DNA of 64,000 nt from Raoultibacter massiliensis (GCF_900199545.1 NZ_LT962671.1:1858964-1922963), one strand, 5' to 3'; counted from the stretch's first letter, positions 7,423 through 16,586 are shown. The notes: generated from the sequence alone by a model not told the origin. Numbers and translations: made by a program.

Positions 7423-9513
7423 ATGTGGTTCACGCTGCTTTTCGCCGTTGCCGTATGCATTGCGGTGCTGTACGTCCCCGGTTACTTGGTCGGGCGCTCG
7501 CTTTCGTTCGAGCGCACCGTCTCGCTTGCCGTCGCTCCCGCTTTCTCGCTTTTGGCGCTGGTTATCCTGGGCGTTGCTTTTCGCATGGCAGGCATAAGCT
7601 GCCATGCACTGGTGCTTGCGGGATCGGCAGGAGCGATCGGGCTGATCGCTTTCGGGCTGGCTTACGGCATCCGGCGCAAAAGCACGCCCGCGACAGCGGC
7701 CCTTCCCCTCAATGAACCCGAGAAATCGCGCGGCCGGCATGCCGCACCGATCAACGCAACCCCCGAAACCGACAGCGCCCCCTCATCCCGCTTCACCTGG
7801 CAGGCCTTCGCCCTGTACGCAGGCGTAGCCCTCGTCGTAACCGCATTCGTGTTCCTCACCGCCATCGACGGGTTCGACTCTTTCGCACGGAAAGACGACA
7901 CCACCGTGCATCTGTCCATCGTCCGCGCGTTTTTGGATACGGGAACCTATTCCACGTTGAACAGCGGCTCCTTCGTCGATCAGGGAACCGCGGGGGCCTA
8001 CTACCCCTCTGCCTGGCACATCGTCGTAGCCATAGCCGCATCGTGCGTTGGCGGCGAGGTGGCTGTTGCCACCAACGCCGCCACGCTCGCTTTCACCGTC
8101 GCCGTGCTTCCACTGGGAATGTGCCTGCTGCTGCGCACCGTGTTCCCGAATCGGCGCGAGGTCGTTTTGGCCGGATCGCTATTCGCGGTGAGCTTCGCCA
8201 TCCTGCCGTGGGGCTTTCTGACGAAAGGCCAGCTTCTGCCCAACATGGCGGCCTTCGCTCTCATCCCCGCCGCCATAGCGCTGTTCATATCCGCCATCGA
8301 AGCGAACCGCAGGGGCGAACGAGCGCAATGTGCTGTGGGAGCGGTTCTTGCGCTCGCCTCCATTGCGCTCTGCCAGCCGAACGGCGCGTTCACCTGCGTT
8401 ATCGGAATGGCGTCCTATGCCCTGTGCCGCATATTTCGCAGCCCGGATGACGAACGGGCAACCGTCACGCCGAAGAAGATCGCCTGCGCGGCCGGCCTTG
8501 CGGCAGGCGCCTGCGCATTGTGGGCGATCCTGTATTTCGCTCCCCCCTTGCGCAGCGTGGTCACCTACGGGCCATGGGACACCCTGCTGCCATTTCCCGA
8601 AGCGGTACTGTCCGTTCTGTCGTTCATGTACGTGAAATGGGGCGGCATCCAGCCGTTTCTATCCGTCATGGTGCTTTTCGGCCTGATAGCATCGCTGCGC
8701 AATCGCCGCTGGCTCTGGCTTGCCGTCGCCTACGCGGTCACGCTCGTCATCTACATGGGAAACGTATGCACCGATGGAGTTTTGCGACAGGTGATTTCTG
8801 GATTTTGGTACTCGGACTACTACCGCACGGGCGCCATGAACGCCCTGTTCGCCATCCCCTTGGCGGCACTCGGGTTCGCCTGGCTTATGCGCCTTCTCGG
8901 CTCGGCGCTTTCGCGGCTGCCGAAGCTCAAAGGGCGCGAAAGCGCCTGCGCGGCCTTGGTGCTCACGATTGCCTTCGCGGTCTGCCAAGCAGTGCCCTTC
9001 CAGATAAGCCTCGGGAAGCGCACAATAGAAAACGGACTGCCCGCCATGCGGCATCAGGTGGTGGATCTCTATTCATGGGACGACATCTACACTGCAGAAG
9101 AACGCGCTTTCGTGCAACGGGCGACCGGCCTCGTTGAAAAAGGCGCCATGGTCGTCAACGTTCCCAACGACGGAACGGCCTGGTGCTACGGAACCGATGG
9201 CCTGTCGGTGCTGTTCCGCCGCACCGGCGACAACGGCAGCAACCCGTTTCCCTCCGCAACGAACGAGATCATCCGCACGCGGCTGGCGAATATATCCACC
9301 GACGTCGAGGTGCAAGAGGCGGTGCGGCAGGTGGACGCGCGATACCTCATCCTGCTCGACGATCTCGCGGGGGATAACCCCACGGTAACCGACCAACGCT
9401 ACGAAGCCGCCAAATGGGCGGGAGTGGAATCGGTCACGCCCGAAACGCCTGGGTTCACGCTGCTTCTCAGCGAAGGCGACATGAGGCTCTACGAGATCAA
9501 CGGGTTCGAGTAA
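7423..9513 (+). CDS. Large polytopic membrane protein, DUF6541-like, function unknown
   Basis: A 696-residue protein with more than ten predicted membrane helices, starting MWFTLLFAVAVCIAVLYVPG after a GAGGGG ribosome site. It resembles the actinobacterial DUF6541 group: an N-terminal pair of helices, a loop with DGFDSFARKDDTTVHLS and YYPSAWHIVVA, and a C-terminal extracytoplasmic domain from about residue 540 (LYSWDDIYTAEERAFVQRAT, VVNVPNDGTAWCYGTDGLSV). Such proteins resemble lipid-linked-sugar glycosyltransferases (GT-C fold) with an acidic residue in the first large loop, so a role in cell-envelope glycan transfer is possible but unproven. It is the only plus-strand gene between loci A and B and has no operon partner. 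Confidence 0.65.
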   Translation: MWFTLLFAVAVCIAVLYVPGYLVGRSLSFERTVSLAVAPAFSLLALVILGVAFRMAGISCHALVLAGSAGAIGLIAFGLAYGIRRKSTPATAALPLNEPEKSRGRHAAPINATPETDSAPSSRFTWQAFALYAGVALVVTAFVFLTAIDGFDSFARKDDTTVHLSIVRAFLDTGTYSTLNSGSFVDQGTAGAYYPSAWHIVVAIAASCVGGEVAVATNAATLAFTVAVLPLGMCLLLRTVFPNRREVVLAGSLFAVSFAILPWGFLTKGQLLPNMAAFALIPAAIALFISAIEANRRGERAQCAVGAVLALASIALCQPNGAFTCVIGMASYALCRIFRSPDDERATVTPKKIACAAGLAAGACALWAILYFAPPLRSVVTYGPWDTLLPFPEAVLSVLSFMYVKWGGIQPFLSVMVLFGLIASLRNRRWLWLAVAYAVTLVIYMGNVCTDGVLRQVISGFWYSDYYRTGAMNALFAIPLAALGFAWLMRLLGSALSRLPKLKGRESACAALVLTIAFAVCQAVPFQISLGKRTIENGLPAMRHQVVDLYSWDDIYTAEERAFVQRATGLVEKGAMVVNVPNDGTAWCYGTDGLSVLFRRTGDNGSNPFPSATNEIIRTRLANISTDVEVQEAVRQVDARYLILLDDLAGDNPTVTDQRYEAAKWAGVESVTPETPGFTLLLSEGDMRLYEINGFE

Positions 9514-9519
9514 GAAAAA

Positions 9520-9565
9520 CGAGCACGAGGGCAAGCGCCGACCAGCAGCCATAGCCTCGTGCTCG
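9520..9565 (-). terminator. Rho-independent terminator of operon B
   Basis: The arms CGAGCACGAGG (9520-9530) and CCTCGTGCTCG (9555-9565) are perfect complements with a 24-base loop. On the minus strand the stem is followed by TTTTTC, directly after the chaperone stop at 9571. It also lies just after the end of the converging plus-strand gene. Confidence 0.75.
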
Positions 9566-9570
9566 AACCG

Positions 9571-10266
9571 TTAATCCCGATCTCGCGCCAACCCCACATG
9601 CCACATCAGCACTCTTTCCGCAAGCCCGAGCACCGCAACGAAATAGCCGTCGGGGTACGCTCGGGCAACGCGATCTCGAAAAGCGCCGATCCAACCCAGA
9701 GGATGTCGCTCGATGAAGTCAAGAGCGGCCCGAACGTCCGAGTCCGCCGGATCGGGCGCGCCGACGGCCTCGCCATCGATTTCATCCGACCCGTACTCGA
9801 CGGATGAACCCAAAGAGGCGCAGCGCGTCGAAAGATAGAGCAGCTCGATCCCCATATGGTCTTCGTACTGGTGGTTCTCGTTGCTCAGCTCAAGACCCGC
9901 CTCGCGAAGCAGGCGCTTCATCTCAAACGTCGGCTCGCCGAATCCAACAGTCACGTTTTCCGATCGATACATCGTCTCCCAAGGCGGTGCCGCAGGGGAA
10001 GGCGGTCCAATGAACAGGCGCGTGTACTCGACCGACACGCGCTCAACAGGATCCTTGCCCCCAGCCGCGCAGGCGACCGAGGCTTCGGCATAGCGTCTGC
10101 AGCCGGCAACGGCTTCGGCAATCCCATCGTTCCCGAAGTCGGGAAAGGATCCCCAAAACCCGGGGTCAATGCCCACCGTAGCAGTTTGCGTCATTGGCTT
10201 GAGCAGCGAGTTGCCGATAAAACCATACACGTCGGCCAAATCGCTCCAGGGAATGTTGGCTGCCAT
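9571..10266 (-). CDS. TorD/DmsD-like molybdoenzyme chaperone, operon B
   Basis: A 231-residue protein starting MAANIPWSDLADVYGFIG, with AAGGAG before the ATG at 10266. Features of the TorD/NarJ family are visible: VSVEYTRLFIGPPSPAAPPWETMY, EATFEMKRLLREAGLEL-like helices and NENHQYEDHMGIELLYLS. These proteins bind the TAT signal and help insert the cofactor into their cognate catalytic subunit before export. It is the last gene of operon B, 118 bases after the NrfD gene. The C-terminal half differs considerably from the operon C chaperone, which fits pairing with different catalytic partners. Confidence 0.9.
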   Translation of the reverse strand: MAANIPWSDLADVYGFIGNSLLKPMTQTATVGIDPGFWGSFPDFGNDGIAEAVAGCRRYAEASVACAAGGKDPVERVSVEYTRLFIGPPSPAAPPWETMYRSENVTVGFGEPTFEMKRLLREAGLELSNENHQYEDHMGIELLYLSTRCASLGSSVEYGSDEIDGEAVGAPDPADSDVRAALDFIERHPLGWIGAFRDRVARAYPDGYFVAVLGLAERVLMWHVGLARDRD

Positions 10267-10344
10267 TGCCGTCTCCTTTACCCGCAGGCGCCGCCATCGG
10301 CCCCCACGATCGACCGCCAACTGGCGGATGGTCGCATGAAGTGC

Positions 10345-10374
10345 GGCTGCCTGCACAACACAGCACAGGCAGCC
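10345..10374 (-). other. Intercistronic hairpin between the NrfD and chaperone genes of operon B
   Basis: GGCTGCCTG at 10345-10353 pairs perfectly with CAGGCAGCC at 10366-10374. There is no U-tract, so an mRNA-stabilising or processing hairpin is more likely than a terminator. It may lower chaperone expression relative to the upstream genes. Confidence 0.45.
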
Positions 10375-10384
10375 TGAACGAATA

Positions 10385-11602
10385 CTATGCCGCTTCGCCA
10401 GCCAGCCCGCTTTCGGCCGGCCCGGCACCCGCACCAGCACGGTTGCCGGGAAGCAGCTTCTTGCAAAGGAGCATGAACGCCAACACACCCAGCGACACGG
10501 CCCCGATGACCACGACGATCTCGACCCACGTGGGCGCATACGCGCTAGCAAGGGCCCATGCGTCGGTGCCCGCAGCATGGGCGGCCGCAGATGATCCCGA
10601 GATCACGCCGGGCGCACCCGCCACGTTGAACTCGACGAACGAGGCGAGCAAAAGCCACACGCGCTTGCAGAACACGCCGACGACCACGCAGACGCTCGCC
10701 GCAGCAACAAGCCCCATGCGAGCGCGGTTCTTCGCGAACAGGAGGATCGCAAGCGGGATCAGGATGCCCACGATGATCTCGAACCAGAAGAACGGAGCGG
10801 TTGCACCCGTCGCCATAATGGACAGCGTCTCGGCGCCGGCAGCTCCGGGATAAGCCATCGTGAGCACCTCGCAGCCGATGAGGAAACCGTCGATGGCGAT
10901 GCAGGTCGCGAGCAGGCCCGCGAGGTTCGTCAGGAGTTTCTTATCGGTCTTAAAAAGGCCCGATTTGTTCAGCCCCATGAGCGAGAGCAGCAGCGCGAGA
11001 CCCGAATCCATAGCTGACACCACGAACAGCGGCGCCATGATGGCCGAGTACCAGCCCTCCTTGGCGATCTCGAGCCCGAAGATCCAGGCGGTCACGCTGT
11101 GCACGAGGATGGCGACGGGCAGCGCGAAGCGGGATACCACGGCCACGCGGTCCTGCGCCCCGGGCTTCCTCGAGGTCATGAACGCGAGGTACACGACGTT
11201 GATGGCGAGGTACAGCGTGATCACGCAGATGTCCCAGAACAGCGGCGAGGCCGGGTTGGGCGAGACGACGATCCGCCACACCCTCTGGATGCCGCCCAGG
11301 TCGATGAGGACGAACATGCCCGCCACGCAGATGCACACCGTGGAGAGGATGACGGCCGGAAGCGCCACCTTCTTGTACTCCTTCACATGGAACACGCTCG
11401 CCGACGAGGCCACGATGAGGCCCCCCGCCGAGAGCCCCACGAAGAACATGAAGCAGGTGATGTAGAGGCCCCACGACGTGCCGTTGCTCATGCCCGTCAC
11501 GCCGAGGCCGTTCATGAGCTGGTAGATCCAGGCGGCGACACCCGCCGCCGTCAGCGCCGCGAGCACGCCCGCGGCAGCTTTGAATTTAGCTGAAGTTTGC
11601 AT
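10385..11602 (-). CDS. NrfD-type quinone-interacting membrane subunit, operon B
   Basis: A 405-residue polytopic protein beginning MQTSAKFKAAAG; an AAGGGG site lies eight bases before the ATG at 11602, and a GTG three codons upstream is less likely. NrfD motifs include SWGLYITCFMFFVGLSAGG, VLIDLGGIQRVW, PLFWDICVITLYLAINVVY and HSVTAWIFGLEIAKEGW. It should link the ferredoxin subunit to menaquinone. It lies 12 bases after the ferredoxin gene. Bases 11031-11545 are almost identical to 25672-26186 in the operon C paralogue, whereas the C-terminal half has diverged; this suggests recent recombination between the operons. Confidence 0.93.
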   Translation of the reverse strand: MQTSAKFKAAAGVLAALTAAGVAAWIYQLMNGLGVTGMSNGTSWGLYITCFMFFVGLSAGGLIVASSASVFHVKEYKKVALPAVILSTVCICVAGMFVLIDLGGIQRVWRIVVSPNPASPLFWDICVITLYLAINVVYLAFMTSRKPGAQDRVAVVSRFALPVAILVHSVTAWIFGLEIAKEGWYSAIMAPLFVVSAMDSGLALLLSLMGLNKSGLFKTDKKLLTNLAGLLATCIAIDGFLIGCEVLTMAYPGAAGAETLSIMATGATAPFFWFEIIVGILIPLAILLFAKNRARMGLVAAASVCVVVGVFCKRVWLLLASFVEFNVAGAPGVISGSSAAAHAAGTDAWALASAYAPTWVEIVVVIGAVSLGVLAFMLLCKKLLPGNRAGAGAGPAESGLAGEAA

Positions 11603-11614
11603 TGTGCGCACCCC

Positions 11615-12232
11615 TTAGTTGAAGTAATGGACTTGCGGACGCGTGCCCTGCTCTTCCAAGAGCACGCCGGCCTTCTTTTCGCGGATGAGCTTCGAGATCT
11701 CGCTCTCGGGATCATCGAGATCGCCGAATGTGCGGGCTTTTGTGGGGCAGCACACGACGCACATGGGCTCTTTTCCTAGGTCGGTGCGCTCCTTGCACAT
11801 CGTGCACTTCTCGGCCACGCCCTTAGGGCGCACCGGCACGTCTTTGTCCCCGTAGTTGAAGTCGGGGTCGCGCCTGGGCTCCTCCCAGTTGAACACGCGG
11901 GCGTTGTAGGGGCAGGCGGCCATGCACATGCGGCACCCGATGCACTTGTCGTAGTCTATCTCCACGCGCCCCATCTCGTCCTTGTAGGTGGCGCCCGTCG
12001 GGCACACCTTCAGGCAGGCCGGGTTCTCGCAGTGCTGGCAGGCGATGGGCAGGTACGTGCGGGTAAGGTTCGGATACTCCCCGAGGGCTCCGTCGACAAC
12101 GTCGCATCCTTCGGTCAGCACCCGGTTCCAGAGCATTCCCATCGGCACGTTGTTTTGCATCTTGCAAGCATTTGCGCAGGTGTGGCACCCAATGCAGCGA
12201 TCCAGGTTGATCGCGATCCCAAGTTTCGTCAT
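11615..12232 (-). CDS. Four-cluster ferredoxin electron-transfer subunit, operon B
   Basis: A 205-residue protein (MTKLGIAINLDRC) with cysteine groups CIGCHTCANAC, CQHCENPACLKVCP, CIGCRMCMAACP and CTMC plus CVVCCP, expected to hold four [4Fe-4S] clusters. The ATG at 12232 follows GGTGAG and makes it the same length as the operon C subunit; a GTG at 12241 is the alternative. It starts ten bases after the catalytic gene's stop codon. Bases 11781-12049 are nearly identical to 26423-26691 in operon C, with about four differences by eye. Confidence 0.94.
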   Translation of the reverse strand: MTKLGIAINLDRCIGCHTCANACKMQNNVPMGMLWNRVLTEGCDVVDGALGEYPNLTRTYLPIACQHCENPACLKVCPTGATYKDEMGRVEIDYDKCIGCRMCMAACPYNARVFNWEEPRRDPDFNYGDKDVPVRPKGVAEKCTMCKERTDLGKEPMCVVCCPTKARTFGDLDDPESEISKLIREKKAGVLLEEQGTRPQVHYFN

Positions 12233-12241
12233 TGCGCTCAC

Positions 12242-14653
12242 CTACGCTTTCTTCACTTCGACAAGGGTGTCGTTAAAAGGAATAACCGGGCCGAACACGA
12301 GCATGTCGCCTCGTTCGATGGTCGTATCGTTCGTAACGTCTTGAATGTTTCCGCCGTCCATGTACTTCGACCACATGCCTTCGTATATGCGAGCGATGCC
12401 GGGACGAACCGATGCGTTGACGCGAACGGGGCAAGAGAAGCTACCGCGATCGTTGAACACAGTTACCGCATCGCCGTCTGTAAGCGACCGCGTTTCCATG
12501 TCCGCCGGGTTGAGTTCGAGATACGGTGTATAATGCTGCTGGATCCACGTCGCATCGCAGAATTGCGAGTGGATGTGGAAGCGGGTCCTCGCCTGAACGA
12601 ACTGGAGCGGATAGGTGTCCATCCGGGAATTACCGTCGAACAGCTCGAGGTTCTCCTCCCAGGTCGGCAACGCCTGACCGAAGTCGACCAGATCGCTGTA
12701 GTACAAATCCAGCTTGCCTGAAGGCGTGCTGTACTGCTGGTCAGCATACCCGATGCGGGGCTCCTCGATGCCCGGCAGCGGAAGAACTCCCTGGTTGCTA
12801 ACGAGATCGGAAAGCTTCACGCCCCGCAGGGTCTCGTCTTCCGACTCCTCGATCTGAAAGCGAACGTAGTCCTCAGCCGTCTTCGGAAGCGCGCCTTCGA
12901 GCCCCAAGCTTTTCGCAATCTCGTACTGAATCTGGAAATCCGTCTTGCTCTCGAACAGCGGGTCGATCACTTTCTCGCGAAGGCGAAGATGATTGTACGC
13001 GCACTTCACGCCGCCGATCTCCTCGTCGCACTCGAACTTCGTGCAAGCAGGCAGCACGATGTCGGCGTACTGAACGCTATCTGAATTGAATATCTCGATT
13101 CCGAGGATGAAATCTACGGTATCGAGCCATTCACGCGTCAAATTCATGTTGGCGAAATAGGTTTGGAAGGTGTTGCCGATGGAGATGACCGCATGCGTGT
13201 TGTTCGGCTCGGTGCGGAACCTGTACGACGGCATCTCAGACGGAGCGGCGATCATATCCTCAGGCAGCGGCCACATCGCAAGCTCGGCTCCATACCCCGA
13301 ACCGCCGAGGTAGTTGCCCATGCCGCGCCCCGTAGAGCCAACGTTGCCGGTCAGCGCGCCGAGCAGCGCAAGCGCGTGCCCGGTTATGTCAGCATTGGAA
13401 TACTTGTCGCTTCCGCCATATCCTACGGCAAGCGAAGCCGGACCGCCCGTCGCATACTGATCAGCCAGCGATTCGATGGTAGCCTCGTCGATCCCCGTCT
13501 TTTCCGCAGCCCAGGAAACGGTGTGCTGTTTCTGGTTTGCAAACAGCTGTTGGAAGACCGGCTCGTAAACGACACCGTCAACGGTGAAAGAGCCTTCGAG
13601 GACAGGTTCGACACCCTCGTCGAGGTAGCTCTTCACACTCTGCGTCGCACCATCCCATACCATATAGGGATTTTCTTCCCCCGTTTCAGGCTCCCCTGCT
13701 TCCGAGATGATCTCATCATGGTCGCGAAGCACGGTTCCGTCTTCGACGGAAACGAGGAACGGCATCGTCGTGTTCGCTTTCAGGAAACCTTCGTCGTACA
13801 GCTTTTCATCGAGAATACGGCTCACCATGCCGAGGAAAAGCGCCGCGTCGGTACCAGGCTTTATGGGTATCCAGCGGTGCGCCTTGGAAGCCGTCGTCGA
13901 ATAATGCGGATCGACGACAACGATCTCGCAACCCGCCTCTTTCGCATCGAAGAACGCCGTAGCCTGCATCATGGACGACTCGAGCGGATTGGAACTCGTG
14001 ATGATCAGGAGCTTGGAGTTCTTCCAGTCGCGTATTTCGTTCGTTGCGGCACCGGCTGTGATGTCGCCGAGCGCTGGATCGAATCCGTTTCCGACCCCGA
14101 TATCGAGACCGTCTCCCAGACCACTCGTGGAAGCTCCGAGCACGTCCACCAGCAGCGGATACTCAGGCGCTCCCGAGCATGCTACATGAACGCTTGCATT
14201 GCCGTATTTCGAGCGAACCTCAGACAGTTTCTCTCCGACCGTTTTCATGGCTTCGTCCCAGGTGATCGACTCGAATTCTCCCGATCCGCGCTCTCCCACG
14301 CGCTTGAGCGGAGTCTGGAGTCGCTCGATGCCGTAGACATGCTGCACCTCGGACAGTCCCTTCAGACAGCACTGCGCATAGTACGGATCGAGGGCATCGT
14401 TCGGCTGGATGAGGCTGATGCGCCCATCCCTCACCGTGCATGCCAAACTGCAATTGCCCATACACGCCTCATGGTGATACGTATAAGCGACGTGCTCCTC
14501 AGATTCGGCATGCGCTTTTGCAGGCGCGAGCCAGTCATCCGCAGTAACCATGCCCGCAGCACCCGCAAGGCCCAACGCCCCCGCAGCGGCGCCCGAGACC
14601 TTCAGAAAGCCCCTTCGCGTAAGCTTGCCATGCGAGCCTTTAGCTTCTGACAT
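12242..14653 (-). CDS. TAT-exported molybdopterin oxidoreductase, catalytic subunit, operon B
   Basis: An 803-residue DMSO-reductase-superfamily enzyme. The N-terminus has a twin-arginine signal (TRRGFLKVSGAAAGALG) ending around KAHAES, so it is exported. The cluster motif is CMGNCSLAC followed by a fourth Cys at AQCCLKG. Core blocks include ITWDEAMKTVGEKL, VVVDPHYSTTASKAHRWIP, KPGTDAALFLGM, YADIVLPACTKFE and a C-terminal dinucleotide-binding region (LELNPADMETRSLTDGD, VFNDRGSF). It is a close paralogue of the operon C subunit, sharing the same KRVGERGSGEF stretch and the C-terminal FNDTLVEVKKA. The ribosome site AGGAGG sits in the same context at all three catalytic genes. The substrate is unknown. 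Confidence 0.93.
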   Translation of the reverse strand: MSEAKGSHGKLTRRGFLKVSGAAAGALGLAGAAGMVTADDWLAPAKAHAESEEHVAYTYHHEACMGNCSLACTVRDGRISLIQPNDALDPYYAQCCLKGLSEVQHVYGIERLQTPLKRVGERGSGEFESITWDEAMKTVGEKLSEVRSKYGNASVHVACSGAPEYPLLVDVLGASTSGLGDGLDIGVGNGFDPALGDITAGAATNEIRDWKNSKLLIITSSNPLESSMMQATAFFDAKEAGCEIVVVDPHYSTTASKAHRWIPIKPGTDAALFLGMVSRILDEKLYDEGFLKANTTMPFLVSVEDGTVLRDHDEIISEAGEPETGEENPYMVWDGATQSVKSYLDEGVEPVLEGSFTVDGVVYEPVFQQLFANQKQHTVSWAAEKTGIDEATIESLADQYATGGPASLAVGYGGSDKYSNADITGHALALLGALTGNVGSTGRGMGNYLGGSGYGAELAMWPLPEDMIAAPSEMPSYRFRTEPNNTHAVISIGNTFQTYFANMNLTREWLDTVDFILGIEIFNSDSVQYADIVLPACTKFECDEEIGGVKCAYNHLRLREKVIDPLFESKTDFQIQYEIAKSLGLEGALPKTAEDYVRFQIEESEDETLRGVKLSDLVSNQGVLPLPGIEEPRIGYADQQYSTPSGKLDLYYSDLVDFGQALPTWEENLELFDGNSRMDTYPLQFVQARTRFHIHSQFCDATWIQQHYTPYLELNPADMETRSLTDGDAVTVFNDRGSFSCPVRVNASVRPGIARIYEGMWSKYMDGGNIQDVTNDTTIERGDMLVFGPVIPFNDTLVEVKKA

Positions 14654-14795
14654 TTCTCCTCCTAAAATCTGGCAGGATATCTATCGATCTGCCCTCCTGC
14701 AAGCGATCGCGATTACGCTTAGCAGGTGCAATTCCGTAGATCACCCCATCGTCTGCATCGGAATTGGCCAAATTCGTCTGACTCGCACTATACGA

Positions 14796-14834
14796 AATAA
14801 TCATATGACAATCAATAATTGTCATATGATTATT
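14796..14834. promoter_or_regulatory. Perfect palindrome upstream of molybdoenzyme B
   Basis: Exact 17-bp arms lie at 14796-14812 and 14818-14834 with a 5-base spacer; the core is TCATATGACA/TGTCATATGA. It lies about 145 bases before the catalytic gene, in a 283-base AT-rich interval after the slipin gene. It matches the TATGACA half-site of loci A and C and is the likely operator for the adjacent GntR protein. The rest of the interval 14654-14936 shows nothing else I can support. Confidence 0.72.
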
Positions 14835-14936
14835 TTTGCAATATTTATTCTATTTTTGAAATAATATCTATCTGGTGATTTATGTATTTCCCCAGATCGC
14901 AAAATATAGTTTTACCGAATTATCTTCTCGATTGTC

Positions 14937-15953
14937 CTACTTCTCGCCCATGACGCCCTTCATGCTGTCGGGCAAAACGTCGCCGAATCCCTCCGAGAAC
15001 GAACTCGGCACCACTACGGTTCCCCCAGTCTCACGCACGCTTTCGTAGAGCAGATGCATGGCACGCAAACGCAGCGCGGCGTCGTTTTTCGCATAGGAGT
15101 CGCCCATGTCGTCCATCATCTCGCAGATGTCCTGCTCGGCCTCCATGAGGATGATGCGAGCCTTCTTGCGCTGCTCGGCCTGCGCCTCGAGCGACATGAC
15201 CTCCTGAAGTTCCTTGGGCAGCAAGATATCGCGCACCTCGACCGACAGGATCGTGATGCCCCACGGCGCCACCTTCTCTTCAAGTATGCGCTTCAGCTCG
15301 CGGTCGAGCTGCTCGCGGCGAATCGCCACCTCGGCAACGCCCGCGCGCCCGATCGCATCGCGCAGCGCCGTCTGCGCCGCCAATTCGACGGTCCGCGTGA
15401 AATCCCCCACCTCGGTGCACGCCGCCTTCGCATCCCACACCATCCAAAACAAAACGGCGTTCACATCGAGGGGCACGAGATCGGCCGTAAGAGTTTCTTC
15501 CGCACCGAACGATGTGGCGCGCACGCGCCCGTCGACGCGCATGGTATTCTGCTCGATTATGGGCATCGTCCAAAAAAGCCCGGGGCCCGAAACGCGGTTG
15601 AACTTGCCGAACCTGAGCACCACGACCTTTTCCCACTGCTGAGCTATGTGCACCGAAGACATCACAAGCAAAGCCACCACGAGCGCCGAAAGCAGCGACG
15701 CCACACCGACCTGCGCCGTCGCCACCCAAAAAGCGCCAATTACCGCGCAAAACGCCACCAAGAAGATAACGGCCGAAAACAATACCACACCTGCATTCGA
15801 CGCACGCTCGCCCATGACTTCGGTACTAGCTTCGGGAACAACCTGAAATCGCTGCTTTCGCCTTGCGCGACTCGGCCCTCCCTCGCAGGATCGCGCGGCC
15901 GCTTGCCCCGCAGAGAACCCTGCCGCATACACGTTGTCTTTTCCGATTCCCAT
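14937..15953 (-). CDS. Slipin (stomatin/prohibitin, SPFH) membrane protein, cassette B
   Basis: A 338-residue paralogue of the cassette A slipin. It has a longer basic N-terminal tail (RSCEGGPSRARRKQRF), hydrophobic helices at about residues 55-100, and a Band-7 domain with QQWEKVVVLRFGKFNRVSGPG, GAEETLTADLVPLDVNAVLF and VEVRDILLPKELQEVMSLEAQAEQRKKARI. It starts six bases after the GntR stop, so co-transcription and possibly coupling are likely. It is followed by the palindrome and the operon B catalytic gene. As in A and C, no NfeD partner is nearby. Confidence 0.92.
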   Translation of the reverse strand: MGIGKDNVYAAGFSAGQAAARSCEGGPSRARRKQRFQVVPEASTEVMGERASNAGVVLFSAVIFLVAFCAVIGAFWVATAQVGVASLLSALVVALLVMSSVHIAQQWEKVVVLRFGKFNRVSGPGLFWTMPIIEQNTMRVDGRVRATSFGAEETLTADLVPLDVNAVLFWMVWDAKAACTEVGDFTRTVELAAQTALRDAIGRAGVAEVAIRREQLDRELKRILEEKVAPWGITILSVEVRDILLPKELQEVMSLEAQAEQRKKARIILMEAEQDICEMMDDMGDSYAKNDAALRLRAMHLLYESVRETGGTVVVPSSFSEGFGDVLPDSMKGVMGEK

Positions 15954-15959
15954 GGCGGC

Positions 15960-16445
15960 CTACCTTTCGCCCTCGCGCTTCGCGCGCTTTACACCAACAT
16001 CGATCGTCACTATTCGACCCGAGCCTTCGGGCAACGGCGCCTCGCTCGCATCCGCTTGCCTCTCGGCAACTTTGATCTGCTTGATCTTCTTGGACATGCA
16101 TTTCTCGATATCGTCGAGAGACAAACCGAGATCGCGACATGCAGCCACGCAATCATCCATGAGGCGCTCGATCTCTTTCGTGTATTCCTCGTCCATTTCG
16201 GCATCGAGATCGCGAACGAACACACCCCGGCCGCGCGTCGATTCCAGATACCCATCGGATACCAGGCTCAAGTACGCCTTGTTCACCGTGTTGTAATTGA
16301 TCGATATGTCCGATGCCAGCCCGCGCACCGTAGGCAATTGATCGCCCGGCTTGAAATACCCCGAATTGATGAGGTATATCAGCCGCTGGCGCAATTGCAC
16401 CCACAAAGGCACATCGCTTGTCGTATCAACCTCAAATGGAAACAT
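15960..16445 (-). CDS. Short GntR-family (YtrA-type) transcriptional regulator, cassette B
   Basis: A 161-residue regulator with VPLWVQLRQRLIYLINSGYF, PGDQLPTVRGLASDI and INYNTVNKAYLSLVSDGYL, the winged-helix domain of GntR proteins. The C-terminal part is longer and more acidic-basic than in the A and C paralogues (a helical EYTKEIERLMDDCVAACRDLG segment and a tail ending KRAKREGER). The ATG follows AAGGTGAG. It is separated from the NrfD-like gene by 141 bases that hold a tandem repeat, so it may have its own promoter. Likely target: the palindrome at 14796-14834. Confidence 0.92.
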   Translation of the reverse strand: MFPFEVDTTSDVPLWVQLRQRLIYLINSGYFKPGDQLPTVRGLASDISINYNTVNKAYLSLVSDGYLESTRGRGVFVRDLDAEMDEEYTKEIERLMDDCVAACRDLGLSLDDIEKCMSKKIKQIKVAERQADASEAPLPEGSGRIVTIDVGVKRAKREGER

Positions 16446-16460
16446 ATCTCACCTTACATC

Positions 16461-16506
16461 CGTTTCGTTATCGTCCGCGCCGTCGTTTCGTTATCGTCCG
16501 CGCCGA
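16461..16506. repeat. Two-copy 23-bp tandem repeat upstream of GntR B
   Basis: A 23-base unit starting CGTTTCGTTATCGTCCGCGC at 16461 is repeated at 16484. It lies in the gap between the NrfD-like stop and the GntR start, 15-60 bases before the latter, where it could hold a duplicated regulatory site or be a replication-slippage duplication. Confidence 0.6.
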
Positions 16507-16586
16507 CCTACCGCCGTAACCCGCCTCTTACCGCACGCCGCATCCGCTTCCACTCCACGCACACCGCGCCGCATCCACTCGCCGCA

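Noticed and set aside
13163..14650. 495-codon plus-strand open frame
   Set aside because: It is antisense to the operon B catalytic gene, has no ribosome site and an Arg/His-rich composition typical of a GC-rich shadow frame.
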